Below the pieces are notes generated by a model that worked only from the letters and a program-made list of their open reading frames with translations, searched no databases and was not told the DNA's origin. A stretch of DNA of 64,000 nt from Mediterranea massiliensis. GTDB lineage: Bacteria > Bacteroidota > Bacteroidia > Bacteroidales > Bacteroidaceae. A program made the translations under genes and the position numbers. The stretch spans positions 62,001-126,000 of the forward strand of contig SUXZ01000004.1 of NCBI GenBank assembly GCA_015060685.1, given 5' to 3'. Within the stretch, counting starts at the first letter, position 1. Every line of letters begins with the position of its first letter. Positions 45,783 through 54,409 of this stretch are shown here, piece after piece.

Positions 45783-45950
45783 ATGGCTTACGTAATTAAT
45801 GACGATTGTATCGCTTGCGGTACTTGTATCGATGAGTGTCCTGTTGGCGCTATTTCTGAAGGTGATAAGTATTCAATTGATCCAGATGCTTGCACAGAGT
45901 GTGGTACTTGTGCAGATGTTTGTCCATCTGAAGCAATTCATCCAGAATAA
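45783..45950 (+). CDS. 2[4Fe-4S] ferredoxin
   Basis: 55 residues (MAYVINDDC...). Two classical cluster motifs: CIACGTCIDECP and CTECGTCADVCP, each C-x2-C-x2-C-x3-CP, the size of clostridial-type ferredoxins. It carries electrons for pyruvate:ferredoxin oxidoreductase, Rnf or hydrogenase in anaerobes. It has its own -7 box and a terminator 23 bases on, so it is monocistronic. The overlapping frame starting at 45799 is a shadow. Confidence 0.95.
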   Translation: MAYVINDDCIACGTCIDECPVGAISEGDKYSIDPDACTECGTCADVCPSEAIHPE

Positions 45951-45972
45951 TGCAATCAAAGAAAAAGAAATG

Positions 45973-46002
45973 AAAAGGCTCGGCAAATTTGCCGAGCCTT
46001 TT
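45973..46002. terminator. Perfect bidirectional terminator
   Basis: A 15-bp palindromic stem centred on 45987/45988 with A-run and T-run edges (core AAGGCTCGGCAAA), between the convergent ferredoxin and aminotransferase genes. Confidence 0.92.
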
Positions 46003-46025
46003 TCATGTATAATTATCGTTGTTGG

Positions 46026-47219
46026 TTACTTCAACAAAGCCAAAGCCTCCTTGATGCGGCGGATAGCTTCTACAATGTTCTCGTCGCTGGTGGCATAACT
46101 CATGCGGATGCACTCGGGCGCACCGAATGAAGTACCGCCTACACATGCCACGTGGCCTACTTCGAGCAGGTACATGGCCAAATCATCGGAAGTGTTGATG
46201 GTGTGACCGTTTGCGCTCTTGCCGAAGAATGAGCTACACTTGGGGAAGAGGTAGAAAGCACCTTCGGGTACGTTAACCTCAAATCCGGGAACTTCCTTAG
46301 CCAGCGAAACAATCAGGTTTCTGCGGCGTTCGAAAGCTTGACGCATCTGTTCTACAGGCTCTTGAGTGCCGGTATAGGCTACTTCGGCTGCAATTTGTGA
46401 TACTGAGCATGGGCCAGAGGTATATTGTCCTTGTAATTTGTTCACGCCCTTTACAATCCATTCCGGACCGGCGATGAAACCGATGCGCCAACCAGTCATG
46501 GCATAAGCCTTGGAAACACCGTTTACAATCACGGTGCGTTCCTTCATGCTGGGGAACTGTGCAATGCTTTGGTGCTTGCCAATGTAGTTGATGTGTTCGT
46601 AAATCTCGTCGGCAATGACAAATACTTGCGGATACTTTTCCAATACGGCAACCAATCCGGCAAGTTCTTCCTGGCTATAGACAGAGCCGGTTGGGTTTGA
46701 CGGTGAGCAAAGAATCAATGCTTTGGTCTGGGGTGTGATAGCCGCTTCGAGTTGGGCAGGAGTAATCTTGAAGTTCTGTTCAATGCCAGCAGTTACAATC
46801 ACCGGTGTACCTTCGGCCAACTTCACCATTTCCGGATAGCTAACCCAATAGGGAGCAGGTACAATGACCTCTTCGCCGGGGTTTACCAATGCCAAGATGG
46901 TGTTGCACACCGATTGCTTTGCACCGTTGGCACATGAGATTTGGGCAGCGGTATATTCTAAGTTGTTCTCGTTTTTCAATTTGGCAACAATCGCGTTGCG
47001 CAATGCTGGATATCCCGGTACGGGAGAATAGCGGGAATAGTTGTCGTCGATTGCTTTTTTAGCGGCTTCTTTGATGTGATCGGGGGTGTTGAAGTCGGGT
47101 TCTCCAACACTCAGGTTGATAACATCAACACCTTGGGCCTTCAATTCGGCACTCTTTTGTGACATAGCCAGTGTTGCCGATGGTGACAAACTGTTCAATC
47201 GATTGGATAGTAGGTTCAT
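46026..47219 (-). CDS. Aspartate aminotransferase (class I PLP)
   Basis: 397 residues. INLSVGEPDFNTPDHI, SNPTGSVYSQEEL, VIADEIYEHI and the PLP lysine in VNGVSKAYAMTGWRIGF identify a subgroup I-beta/gamma aminotransferase interconverting aspartate/2-oxoglutarate and oxaloacetate/glutamate; aromatic amino acids may also be used. It follows ribBA by 32 bases on the same strand and may be co-transcribed. Confidence 0.92.
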   Translation of the reverse strand: MNLLSNRLNSLSPSATLAMSQKSAELKAQGVDVINLSVGEPDFNTPDHIKEAAKKAIDDNYSRYSPVPGYPALRNAIVAKLKNENNLEYTAAQISCANGAKQSVCNTILALVNPGEEVIVPAPYWVSYPEMVKLAEGTPVIVTAGIEQNFKITPAQLEAAITPQTKALILCSPSNPTGSVYSQEELAGLVAVLEKYPQVFVIADEIYEHINYIGKHQSIAQFPSMKERTVIVNGVSKAYAMTGWRIGFIAGPEWIVKGVNKLQGQYTSGPCSVSQIAAEVAYTGTQEPVEQMRQAFERRRNLIVSLAKEVPGFEVNVPEGAFYLFPKCSSFFGKSANGHTINTSDDLAMYLLEVGHVACVGGTSFGAPECIRMSYATSDENIVEAIRRIKEALALLK

Positions 47220-47251
47220 TTTCGTTCCTTATATATTTATGGTTAATATTC

Positions 47252-48466
47252 TTATTTATTGAAGTGCAGGGTGTGTCCCATACGCTCTTGTTTGGTGCGT
47301 AAGTAGCGTTCGTTGTAGCAATTTGGTTTGATTTCGATGGGTACGTTTTCCACGATTTCCAAGCCGTATGCCTCCAATCCCACACGTTTTACAGGGTTGT
47401 TGGTCATCAGTCGCATTTTGTGTACACCCAATTCACGCAAGATTTGTGCACCAACGCCATAGTCGCGTTCGTCGGCCAAGTGGCCAAGGTGCAAGTTGGC
47501 ATCTACGGTATCCATACCGTTCTCCTGCAATTTGTAGGCTTTGATCTTTTCCATCAGTCCGATGCCTCGTCCCTCTTGATTCAGGTAAACCACCACTCCC
47601 TTGCCGGCAGCTTCAATCATCTGCATGGCTTTGTGTAGCTGGTCGCCACAGTCGCATCGTTGTGAAGAGAAGATGTCGCCGGTCATGCATGAAGAGTGTA
47701 CGCGCACCAAGATGGGTTCGTCCTCCTTCCATGTCCCCTTGAACAGGGCTACATGCTCCAATCCGTTTGAGTTCTGGCGGAAAGGAATCAGTCTGAAGTG
47801 TCCGTGTTCGGTAGGCATATCCACTTCGTAGCCTTTCTCTACGATGGATTCTTGTTGCAGGCGATAGGCAATCAGGTCTTTGATAGAGATGAGCTTCAGG
47901 TTGAACTCGTCGGCCATCTTGCGAAGTTCGGGTAGGCGGGCCATGCTGCCGTCTTCGTTCATAATCTCCATCAATGCACCGGCAGGATACAACCCGGCCA
48001 ATCGGGCCAAATCTACTGCAGCCTCGGTATGTCCGGCACGTCGAAGTACTCCCTTGTCCTGTGCATAAAGTGGGTTGATGTGTCCCGGACGGCCAAAGGT
48101 GGTAGGGGTAGATGAGGGGTCGGCCAAGGCTTGAATGGTTGCGGCACGGTCTGCTGCCGATACACCGGTAGTGCAACCTTCCAACTTGTCGATGGTTACG
48201 GTAAAGGGTGTACCCAGTACCGATGTGTTGTCTTGCACTTGGTGGGGCAAATCCAACTCCTTGCAACGCGACATGGTGATGGGTGCGCAAAGCACTCCAC
48301 GAGCATGTTTCAGCATGAAGTTCACCTTCTCGGGTGTCACCTTTTCGGCGGCAATAATCAAATCGCCTTCGTTTTCGCGGTCTTCATCATCCACCACGAC
48401 TACAAAGTTACCGGCTTTGATTTCCTCGATAGCCTCTTCTATTTTATCTAATTTTATCATTTCCAT
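47252..48466 (-). CDS. ribBA: Bifunctional riboflavin protein RibBA
   Basis: 404 residues from ATG 48466; the frame further upstream opens only with TTG. The N-terminal half is 3,4-dihydroxy-2-butanone-4-phosphate synthase ([31 protein letters not shown]). The C-terminal half is GTP cyclohydrolase II with zinc cysteines in [20 protein letters not shown] and NQEGRGIGL. It supplies both riboflavin precursors; ribH lies at 52986. It begins 11 bases after the LptF/G-type stop. Confidence 0.95.
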   Translation of the reverse strand: MEMIKLDKIEEAIEEIKAGNFVVVVDDEDRENEGDLIIAAEKVTPEKVNFMLKHARGVLCAPITMSRCKELDLPHQVQDNTSVLGTPFTVTIDKLEGCTTGVSAADRAATIQALADPSSTPTTFGRPGHINPLYAQDKGVLRRAGHTEAAVDLARLAGLYPAGALMEIMNEDGSMARLPELRKMADEFNLKLISIKDLIAYRLQQESIVEKGYEVDMPTEHGHFRLIPFRQNSNGLEHVALFKGTWKEDEPILVRVHSSCMTGDIFSSQRCDCGDQLHKAMQMIEAAGKGVVVYLNQEGRGIGLMEKIKAYKLQENGMDTVDANLHLGHLADERDYGVGAQILRELGVHKMRLMTNNPVKRVGLEAYGLEIVENVPIEIKPNCYNERYLRTKQERMGHTLHFNK

Positions 48467-48477
48467 TCTGTTTCGTT

Positions 48478-50379
48478 TCAGCAAAGGTTCTGTTCTTTTA
48501 TATAATTAATGATGTCGTTGTTGTTCTTCACTATTTTCTCCACGTCCTTCTTCAGTCGTAAACGGAAAATCCAGATGCGGAAGTAGAAGAACAATCCTAC
48601 CGGCACTATTGCTCCACATAACAGGTTCAGCCAATATTGCTTGAAGGGTCTGACATGGGCATAAACCGGTATAATGGGGTAGTTGTTCAGCAAGTTGATA
48701 AGTGCGGAGTAGTGTGTGTTCGACATCTCTTCGATAAGTTCTTCCATGTTCTCGTTGATGCGAACCATCTCTTCGTCGCGTTGGTGTTCGGCCCACCACA
48801 GCTTGAAGTAGTTGGGTGCATGGTGTAACTTCTTCTTTTCCGAATAGGCCATGCATTCGTCGGTAAGTCGTTGCAGGGCATCGGGCAGGTGTCGGTAGTC
48901 GGGATCTTCAATGATGACCTCCTTGCGTGCAAGGTGTCTTACGCTACGGATGCCCAAGAAGTTCTTTATCCAGTTGATGTAGGCATCGGCATTCAGCACC
49001 ACTGAGTCGTTGTTCGATTTATAGGTAAGGAAAGCACCGAGTGGAGCCAACACGGCCGTACTTGTCCACATGCCTATCCAAACAATCCACTCGCCGTCGC
49101 GTGCCATCTTGAAGCCGGTGTTGTTTACAATATAATAAAAGATGAAGATAAGCACCGATATGACGACGGGCAATCCCAATCCGCCCTTGCGGATGATGCC
49201 TCCCAATGGCGCTCCGATGAAGAAGAATACCAGACAGGCCAGCGACATGGTAATCTTCTCGTGCCAGGCAGCTTCGTGTCTGCGCAGGTTCTTGTCGTTC
49301 TGCTTCATGCTGATGCTTTTGAAGTTCCAATCGTTGCCGATGGTCTCGGCCTTGCTGCTGGCCGATTGGACAAACTTCTGTTTCTCCACCAAGGTGGAAG
49401 CCGCAAACACGCTGTCGAAGTTCAACTTGGTCAGTTTGGCTTGAACCACCTTTGTGCTGTCTTCCTTATTCAATCGTTGGTATTGGTAAGTCGTTTCTTT
49501 GGCATAGCGGTAGTTCGAGCGTCCCACACTATCGTTGTAGTTGCGTATAGAGTCTATGCCGTGTTGCAGCATAATCATGTTCTTGCTTGACGATTGTCCG
49601 CTCATGATGCCCTCGTCCATCATGTTGAAGTCCGAGTCGAACTCTATGATGGCATGCTTTTCGCGGAAACTCTCCCGGCGGTAGGGCACGTTCTTCTGGT
49701 TCATGTTCTGTGACTTCAGGTTTTCGAACTGTTCGCCGCTATACAGACGCAGGTACAAGTGTTGTTTGTCGGCCGTCATCTCCAATCGTCCCGAGTCGGC
49801 CTTGATGATTTGTGCATTCTCAAACCCCTTGTCGAAGTTATAGATAAGTACATCGTATAGCATACCCGTTTCTCGGTTCTTATGCTTCACGTAAAGGTTG
49901 TAGCCGTCAATCTCATCGTAGAATGCCCCCTCTGGAATGTCCAGTTCGGGCGATTTCTGTCTCATAGACAATAGCAGCGTCCATAGTTTGGATTGCGCTT
50001 GTGGGGCAATGACGTTTTGGAAGTAGAATGATATGCAGCAGACAAACGAGATGAGGATAATCAAGGGCCGCATAATCTTGATTAGCGGAATGCCGGCGGC
50101 CTTCATGGCCAATAGCTCGAAGCGTTCGCCGAAGTTGCCAAACGTAATCAAGGCCGCAAGCAGTACGGCCAAGGGCAGCGACACCGGAACAAGCGTCAGG
50201 GCCGAATAGAAAAAGAATTGAGCCAGTACGCTCATCTCCAAGCCCTTTCCAACCATGTCATCTACATATCTCCATAGGAATTGCATCATGAAGATGAATA
50301 GGCAGATGAAGAAAGTGCCTAAAAAGAGCAGACAAAAACTCTTTAAAATGAATATATCTAATTTTTTTATGCGTAGCAT
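48478..50379 (-). CDS. LptF/LptG-type (YjgP/YjgQ) permease
   Basis: 633 residues, longer than the roughly 360 of E. coli LptF/G. The N-terminal membrane unit (helices about 12-35, 55-75, 98-115), a periplasmic jellyroll-like part (about 120-375) and a second membrane unit (about 380-455) match YjgP/YjgQ. A cytoplasmic extension (about 465-575) precedes one further helix (about 592-612). The complex moves lipopolysaccharide from the inner membrane. The C-terminal extension is not part of the core family fold and is worth noting. Directly upstream of ribBA. Confidence 0.88.
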   Translation of the reverse strand: MLRIKKLDIFILKSFCLLFLGTFFICLFIFMMQFLWRYVDDMVGKGLEMSVLAQFFFYSALTLVPVSLPLAVLLAALITFGNFGERFELLAMKAAGIPLIKIMRPLIILISFVCCISFYFQNVIAPQAQSKLWTLLLSMRQKSPELDIPEGAFYDEIDGYNLYVKHKNRETGMLYDVLIYNFDKGFENAQIIKADSGRLEMTADKQHLYLRLYSGEQFENLKSQNMNQKNVPYRRESFREKHAIIEFDSDFNMMDEGIMSGQSSSKNMIMLQHGIDSIRNYNDSVGRSNYRYAKETTYQYQRLNKEDSTKVVQAKLTKLNFDSVFAASTLVEKQKFVQSASSKAETIGNDWNFKSISMKQNDKNLRRHEAAWHEKITMSLACLVFFFIGAPLGGIIRKGGLGLPVVISVLIFIFYYIVNNTGFKMARDGEWIVWIGMWTSTAVLAPLGAFLTYKSNNDSVVLNADAYINWIKNFLGIRSVRHLARKEVIIEDPDYRHLPDALQRLTDECMAYSEKKKLHHAPNYFKLWWAEHQRDEEMVRINENMEELIEEMSNTHYSALINLLNNYPIIPVYAHVRPFKQYWLNLLCGAIVPVGLFFYFRIWIFRLRLKKDVEKIVKNNNDIINYIKEQNLC

Positions 50380-50423
50380 TTTACTGTTTCAAGCAATGAG
50401 CGCACAAAATTACTACAAAAAAA

Positions 50424-50810
50424 CTAAAAACCACACGTCCTGCGCAAAGTATCTACTTGAGAATCCCATAATTCTTGCAAATCGTCCGCTTCATCGGCCG
50501 AAGTAAAGTCGGTAATCTCCAGTACATAGTCGTTTGTCAGTTCCGAATAGTTCATCTTCAGTTCAAAGTATTCTTGCTCGTTCGGGTCGTCCAGCCAGCG
50601 GAAACGGGTGTGACTGAACATGCGTTGGCCGATAATCTCGGCACTACGGCTTTCGTGCTTGCCCCAGTGGAAGGTCAGCACCTTGTCGTTACTGTCCACT
50701 CTGTCGGCAAACCACCCCTCAAGGCCATGTGGAGTGCTGATGGCCGACCATAGTATGCTCTTCGACGTAGCATTTAGCGGGTATTCTATCTGTACTTTTT
50801 CTCTTTCCAT
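50424..50810 (-). CDS. START-like domain protein (AHSA1/START_2 type)
   Basis: 128 residues: IEYPLNATSKSILWSAIST, GLEGWFADRV, LTFHWG and WDSQVDTLRRTCGF follow a helix-grip fold seen in a small START-like family widespread in Bacteroidetes. The ligand is unknown. It is 44 bases upstream of the LptF/G-type gene on the same strand, hinting at a lipid-related role; that is inference only. Confidence 0.82.
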   Translation of the reverse strand: MEREKVQIEYPLNATSKSILWSAISTPHGLEGWFADRVDSNDKVLTFHWGKHESRSAEIIGQRMFSHTRFRWLDDPNEQEYFELKMNYSELTNDYVLEITDFTSADEADDLQELWDSQVDTLRRTCGF

Positions 50811-50893
50811 AATTTGCCATGCTTGTTATGGGATGCAAGATACGTATATTTTTTATACTACACAAAGATTTTTTAGAAAATCTCAAGAAAAGT

Positions 50894-50924
50894 TTTGGAA
50901 GTTCAAAGAAAACATCTATCTTTG
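50894..50924 (+). promoter_or_regulatory. Canonical promoter of tRNA(CAT)
   Basis: TTTG (50894-50897), 19 bases, TATCTTTG (50917-50924): the best consensus promoter seen in the window, 18 bases before the tRNA. Confidence 0.85.
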
Positions 50925-50942
50925 CACCCGCAAACAAGCAAT

Positions 50943-51016
50943 GGCGGGATAGCTCAGCTGGTTAGAGCGCATGATTCATAATCATGAGGTCCCCGGTTCA
51001 ATCCCGGGTCCCGCTA
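50943..51016 (+). tRNA. tRNA-Met (anticodon CAT), elongator type
   Basis: 74 nt. The acceptor stem 50943-50949/51009-51015 pairs with G:U at position 1, so it lacks the C1:A72 mismatch of initiators. D-stem GCTC/GAGC, anticodon stem CATGA/TCATG with loop TTCATAA, T-stem CCCGG/CCGGG, discriminator A. CCA is not encoded. A CAT anticodon can also belong to lysidine-modified tRNA-Ile2; I favour Met without certainty. Confidence 0.88.
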
Positions 51017-51020
51017 CAAA

Positions 51021-51058
51021 AAACGAGGCTATTGAGTAATTACTCAGTAGCCTCGTTT
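51021..51058 (+). terminator. Terminator of the tRNA(CAT) transcript
   Basis: AAACGAGGCTA (51021-51031) pairs with TAGCCTCGTTT (51048-51058), with an inner TGAGTAATTACTCA palindrome; TTCTTTTATT follows. Confidence 0.88.
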
Positions 51059-51156
51059 CTTTTATTATCGTTTACGTAATCAATTGCGTTCCAGCCATTT
51101 GTCAATGCATGCAGATGTGCCCGGATAGCTTGGGCGCATCAATGTAAGCTAAGGAA

Positions 51157-52026
51157 CTATTCCTTAGCCCATTTAGTGTCAGTAATGGCAGGCAAATAAT
51201 ATGCTTTCCCGCCTTGAGGAATGTTGGTGGTTTCGTAAACATACGTATCTGTACCATCTGTTAACTTGAACTTCAGAGAAGTTTCCGTTGAATTGTAGTT
51301 GGCAAAATAAAATACTACATCACCACCATAGTTAATACCTGTGCTATAATTAGTAGTTAGGGAAGCAAAACTGCCATTAGATATAAGTTCTTTTCCTGCT
51401 GCTAGATGGTCGAATCCATCAGCTGCATCATTATTTGAATCTAAGATATAAAATTTCCATGTTCCATCAGGTTTTTCTGCTGATGCCAAATTCTTAATGG
51501 ATATTTGGAAATCTCTAGGGTTACGACTTAACTGAATGATACCCAAATCAAATGTGGTTCCTATATAAATATATTTACCTTTGTTAATTCCTTCTGCAGT
51601 AAGAATCTCACCTCCTTTATAACCAGACAAATAAAAATCTCCCGAACGATTATTTGTCCAGTTGCCACAGCCGACAGAGCCATGATAATAACAAGCTATG
51701 AAACTTCTCCCGTTCTCCAATAAATTCAGATTCAGATTTGAAATATCTGTTGTCCATCCATCTGCTGTTTTTTTTAACTTCATGCAGTTATGGCCGCTTA
51801 TACTATACCAACCGAAATCGCTAGGCCCTTCTAATGCTATCAAGATTTCGTCGCCATTTTCCCAGTCTGTTTTTACGGCACGGGTATCATTATCGAAACC
51901 ATCCTTGTTGGCTACGCTAAAGACCACTTTTAGTTCATTGTAGCTTTCCGATTGTATATCGTCGTTTGAACAATTTGCAAACATTGTCATCACAAATGTC
52001 ATGACAACCAAATTAATCTTTTTCAT
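51157..52026 (-). CDS. Fimbrillin-family lipoprotein
   Basis: 289 residues. The lipobox (MFANCSND) gives a lipidated Cys near 19. The mature N-terminus holds DNDTRAVKTDWENGDEI, the T-R-A-x-x-x-x-W-x-x-G-D motif of Bacteroidetes fimbrillin/FimB-like proteins, which build surface pili after processing at the Arg. It has Asn/Ser/Tyr-rich beta-strand content and AT-rich codons unlike flanking core genes. No partner fimbrial genes are in the window. A hairpin (51148-51168) spans its stop codon. Confidence 0.75.
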   Translation of the reverse strand: MKKINLVVMTFVMTMFANCSNDDIQSESYNELKVVFSVANKDGFDNDTRAVKTDWENGDEILIALEGPSDFGWYSISGHNCMKLKKTADGWTTDISNLNLNLLENGRSFIACYYHGSVGCGNWTNNRSGDFYLSGYKGGEILTAEGINKGKYIYIGTTFDLGIIQLSRNPRDFQISIKNLASAEKPDGTWKFYILDSNNDAADGFDHLAAGKELISNGSFASLTTNYSTGINYGGDVVFYFANYNSTETSLKFKLTDGTDTYVYETTNIPQGGKAYYLPAITDTKWAKE

Positions 52027-52062
52027 TTTTGTAAAGTTTTAATCTGTTAGTTATTCAGTTTG

Positions 52063-52194
52063 TTAAAGTGGAATTTCTGTTGGATCTAATCTGGGGTACG
52101 TGCCGCCTGATGCTTGAAATCCTTTTTCTACTTCCACTTCAATAACTTCTACTTTAGGAGTTTCATAATCCAACATTTCATCTTTTATTTTCAT
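52063..52194 (-). CDS. 43-residue peptide upstream of the fimbrillin-like gene
   Basis: ATG at 52194 to TAA at 52063. It begins MKIKDEMLDYETPKVEVIEV, continues EVEKGFQASGG and ends TYPRLDPTEIPL. The acidic/valine-rich N-terminal half, a hydrophobic GF and a Gly-Gly followed by a short polar tail resemble tiny Bacteroides peptides of unknown role often found beside secreted lipoproteins. The SGG could be a double-glycine type cleavage point, but no transporter or modifying enzyme is adjacent. It lies 36 bases before the lipoprotein start on the same strand. Confidence 0.6.
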   Translation of the reverse strand: MKIKDEMLDYETPKVEVIEVEVEKGFQASGGTYPRLDPTEIPL

Positions 52195-52252
52195 AGTTCA
52201 AACAATTATATGCAAACCAATTCCCAGAAGTAAGCGGTTAATATAAAAAGAA

Positions 52253-52334
52253 GGTGTGGGAACTATATCTGCTTTATCCTATTGATGAGGCTTCTCGCAT
52301 TGCCTTAGTACCGGATAAAGCAATAGCCCACACC
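52253..52334. ncRNA. Long imperfect hairpin (possible structured RNA)
   Basis: GGTGTGGG (52253-52260) pairs with CCCACACC (52327-52334), CTAT with ATAG, and TGCTTTATCC (52270-52279) with GGATAAAGCA (52313-52322); a smaller AGGC/GCCT helix may form inside. About 22 paired bases with small bulges, upstream of the 43-residue peptide on its strand. Transcription is not shown. Confidence 0.5.
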
Positions 52335-52601
52335 AAAGGGTATGTATGAAGCCAATAATGGCTGTACAAACCATCGATGCGGTGCTACTGCTCATTACCT
52401 TCGGTACTTGGAAATTTTGCGAGAATTTCATCAATGAAGATAATTTCAATAACACCTATTTCAATACACATTTGGCTAACACGATAGCCAATGACTGCTA
52501 CAAATGTAGAAATTATTATTTGTATTTATCAACTTCTTAGCAAACTTTTTTTGGGAATGTGTTAACAAACATGCGTATTCAGTAAGTTTTACTATATTTT
52601 T

Positions 52602-52670
52602 GTCGTAAGTAGTGACGGAGGTTGGTCGTAAGTTATGATAAGGGTTGGTCGTAAGTTAAGCTGAAATTTT
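52602..52670. repeat. Three 23-bp tandem repeats
   Basis: GTCGTAAGT recurs at 52602, 52625 and 52648, an exact 23-base period, with flanking GGTTG shared between units. Third array of this kind in the window, with unrelated sequence. Confidence 0.75.
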
Positions 52671-52734
52671 GCATAAGCGAAAACGCTAATGTTACCTATT
52701 AACGGGTAACAAAAGTAACGTTGAGAATACAAAA

Positions 52735-52760
52735 AAAGTCAGATGAATTCATCTGACTTT
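52735..52760 (-). terminator. Terminator of the tRNA-Tyr/tRNA-Gly transcript
   Basis: A perfect palindrome with core GTCAGATGAATTCATCTGAC (52738-52757) and a T-run on the minus strand, 7 bases after tRNA-Gly. Confidence 0.85.
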
Positions 52761-52766
52761 CTGAAG

Positions 52767-52839
52767 AGCGGAAGACGGGGCTCAAACCCGCGACCCTCAG
52801 CTTGGAAGGCTAATGCTCTATCAACTGAGCTACTTCCGC
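52767..52839 (-). tRNA. tRNA-Gly (anticodon TCC)
   Basis: 73 nt on the minus strand. Acceptor GCGGAAG pairs with its complement; D-arm GCTCAGTTGATAGAGC; anticodon loop with TCC between TTAGC and GCTGA; T-arm GCGGGTTTGAGCCCCGT; discriminator U, usual for tRNA-Gly. CCA not encoded. Follows tRNA-Tyr by 12 bases in one transcript. Confidence 0.93.
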
Positions 52840-52851
52840 AATTTTAATTTG

Positions 52852-52934
52852 TGGGCGAAGATGGATTCGAACCACCGAAGGTAAAAACCAGCAGATTTAC
52901 AGTCTGCCCCATTTGGCCACTCTGGTATTCGCCC
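52852..52934 (-). tRNA. tRNA-Tyr (anticodon GTA)
   Basis: 83 nt on the minus strand with the long variable arm of bacterial tRNA-Tyr. Acceptor GGGCGAA; anticodon stem GCAGA/TCTGC with loop CTGTAAA; T-arm GGTTCGAATCC; discriminator A. CCA not encoded. Confidence 0.94.
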
Positions 52935-52985
52935 GTGCGCTTAAGTTTCGCTATCGCTTTTCTTAATTGCGCTGCAAAGGTACAA

Positions 52986-53480
52986 CTATTTTTCTAAACT
53001 CCAAGAAAAATCTATCATTTTTATTGCAGTTATTGCACATTCGTCGCCTTTGTTGCCTAATTTGCCGCCGGCACGTTCTTCGGCTTGCTCCATGGTGTTG
53101 GTGGTGATGAGGCCGTAGATAACGGGGATGCCGGTTGTGGCGTTGAGGTGGGCAATGCCTTGTGTAGTGCCTTGACAGACGTAGTCGAAGTGGGGGGTGT
53201 CGCCACGCACTACACAGCCGATGGCTATGATGGCGTCGGCATCGGTATTGTCGATGAGGCAACTGGCTCCGTAGGTCAGTTCGAAACTGCCCGGTACGTG
53301 TTTCACAAGGATGTTTTCGGGCTTGGCACCGTGCTTTTGCAGGGTGTCGAGGGCGCCTTGCAGAAGGGCACCGGTAATGTTGTAGTTCCATTCGGATACT
53401 ACGATGCCGAACTTCATTTCGGATGCGTCGGGTACTGAATTGAAGTCGTATTCGGAAAGGTTGTGATAGGCTGTTGCCAT
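52986..53480 (-). CDS. ribH: 6,7-dimethyl-8-ribityllumazine synthase
   Basis: 164 residues. Condenses the RibA and RibB products to lumazine, the riboflavin precursor. [16 protein letters not shown] (substrate loop), [27 protein letters not shown] with the catalytic His, and [12 protein letters not shown] strand are all seen. It assembles as a 60-mer or decamer in the family. ribBA is at 47252, separated by the tRNA islet, so the pathway is not one operon. Confidence 0.95.
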   Translation of the reverse strand: MATAYHNLSEYDFNSVPDASEMKFGIVVSEWNYNITGALLQGALDTLQKHGAKPENILVKHVPGSFELTYGASCLIDNTDADAIIAIGCVVRGDTPHFDYVCQGTTQGIAHLNATTGIPVIYGLITTNTMEQAEERAGGKLGNKGDECAITAIKMIDFSWSLEK

Positions 53481-53535
53481 GCTTTTTTTATTTTTATAGT
53501 TAGGAAAATAATTTTTCTGTTAAGGGTAGATAAAA

Positions 53536-53563
53536 AAGGCACGAAGTTGGTTTGCTCCGTGCC
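53536..53563 (-). terminator. Terminator of the TPR gene
   Basis: On the minus strand GGCACGGAG pairs with CTTCGTGCC around an 8-base loop with a T-run after, 23 bases past the TPR stop. Confidence 0.8.
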
Positions 53564-53585
53564 TCCCTTATATATATGGTATATG

Positions 53586-54266
53586 TTACTTCAGCAAGTT
53601 TGCCTTTTCAATGAATTTATCCACTTCCATTGATTGGATTGAGCGGAAATACTTTTCTTTGATGGTTGTAAATACCTTGGCTGCTTCTTCGCCCTTACCT
53701 TGTGAAAGGAGGATTTCGCCGGCTTGTTGCAAGAATACGGGGCTGAGGCTGTTGTTGTCGGCTTCGTTGGCTGCTTCTTTCAGCAATGATACGGCCTTGT
53801 CGAGGTTGCCAAGCTTAGCGTAGCAGTTACCCATAGTGCCTTTCAATGCCGGGCTTACCATTTGGTCGTCGCCATCGAACTCACTCAATACCTTGATAGC
53901 GGCTTCGGTTTGTCCCAACTGGGCGTGACAGATGCCGAGATAGGCCTTTGCCAAGTTGGCGGCCTTTGTTCCGCTATAGTTGTCGATCACTTCTTGGAAA
54001 CCGAAGTAACCGATGCTATCGCCAGCGATTGCAGTTTCAAAATCGCCTGCTTCGAAATACTCTTCGCCTTTGAAAAGTGCTGCGTATGCCTTTTCTTCGC
54101 GTGGCTCTGCATAGTATTGCTTGTAGAGGATTACTGCTGCGATGATAGCGATAATGGCAACGATTGTGCCGATAATGGTTTTCTTGTTCTTGATGAGGAA
54201 TGCTTCCGATTTAGACAGTGCTTCTTCCACATTCAAGGCTTCTTGTTGTTGTTTCTTTTCTGCCAT
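53586..54266 (-). CDS. Membrane-anchored TPR protein (YfgM-like)
   Basis: 226 residues. A short cytoplasmic N-terminus, one membrane helix (about 33-51, IIGTIVAIIAIIAAVILY) and then four to five TPR-like helical pairs (about 60-222), e.g. AKAYLGICHAQLGQTEAAIK and GNCYAKLGNLDKAV. The topology matches YfgM/ancillary SecYEG-associated proteins; the actual partner in Bacteroidetes is not known. Separated from ribH by a terminator. Confidence 0.82.
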   Translation of the reverse strand: MAEKKQQQEALNVEEALSKSEAFLIKNKKTIIGTIVAIIAIIAAVILYKQYYAEPREEKAYAALFKGEEYFEAGDFETAIAGDSIGYFGFQEVIDNYSGTKAANLAKAYLGICHAQLGQTEAAIKVLSEFDGDDQMVSPALKGTMGNCYAKLGNLDKAVSLLKEAANEADNNSLSPVFLQQAGEILLSQGKGEEAAKVFTTIKEKYFRSIQSMEVDKFIEKANLLK

Positions 54267-54397
54267 TTTTAGTTTATGTTTTATTATTATTATTCGTTAT
54301 TTGATATTTTGACTTGCAAAAGTACGTTTTTTATGCATACCAACGAAATTTAGAGACATCTTTTTTCAAATTATGCCCGAAAACGCGATTTTCTTCC

Positions 54398-54405
54398 TAC
54401 ATTTG
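54398..54405 (+). promoter_or_regulatory. -7 element 4 bases before recF start (leaderless candidate)
   Basis: TACATTTG followed by CGCT and ATG at 54410. The predicted transcription start is at the start codon. No TTTG -33 at usual spacing. Confidence 0.55.
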
Positions 54406-54409
54406 CGCT

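Larger units (their letters stand above)
52195..52766. other. 572-base AT-rich spacer between peptide gene and tRNA-Gly
   Basis: Contains the long hairpin and 23-bp array listed separately, an inverted repeat TGTTACC/GGTAACA (52691-52712) and a palindromic terminator (52735-52760). The 64-codon frame 52346-52540 on the plus strand has no start context or family resemblance and is not called. Confidence 0.6.

Noticed and set aside
45799..46098. 99-codon frame across the ferredoxin gene and terminator
   Set aside because: It runs out of frame through the ferredoxin cysteine motifs and through a perfect terminator.
52346..52540. 64-codon plus-strand frame in the tRNA-flanked islet
   Set aside because: It is AT-rich, with no recognisable motif, no -7 box close to its start and no leader; probably chance.
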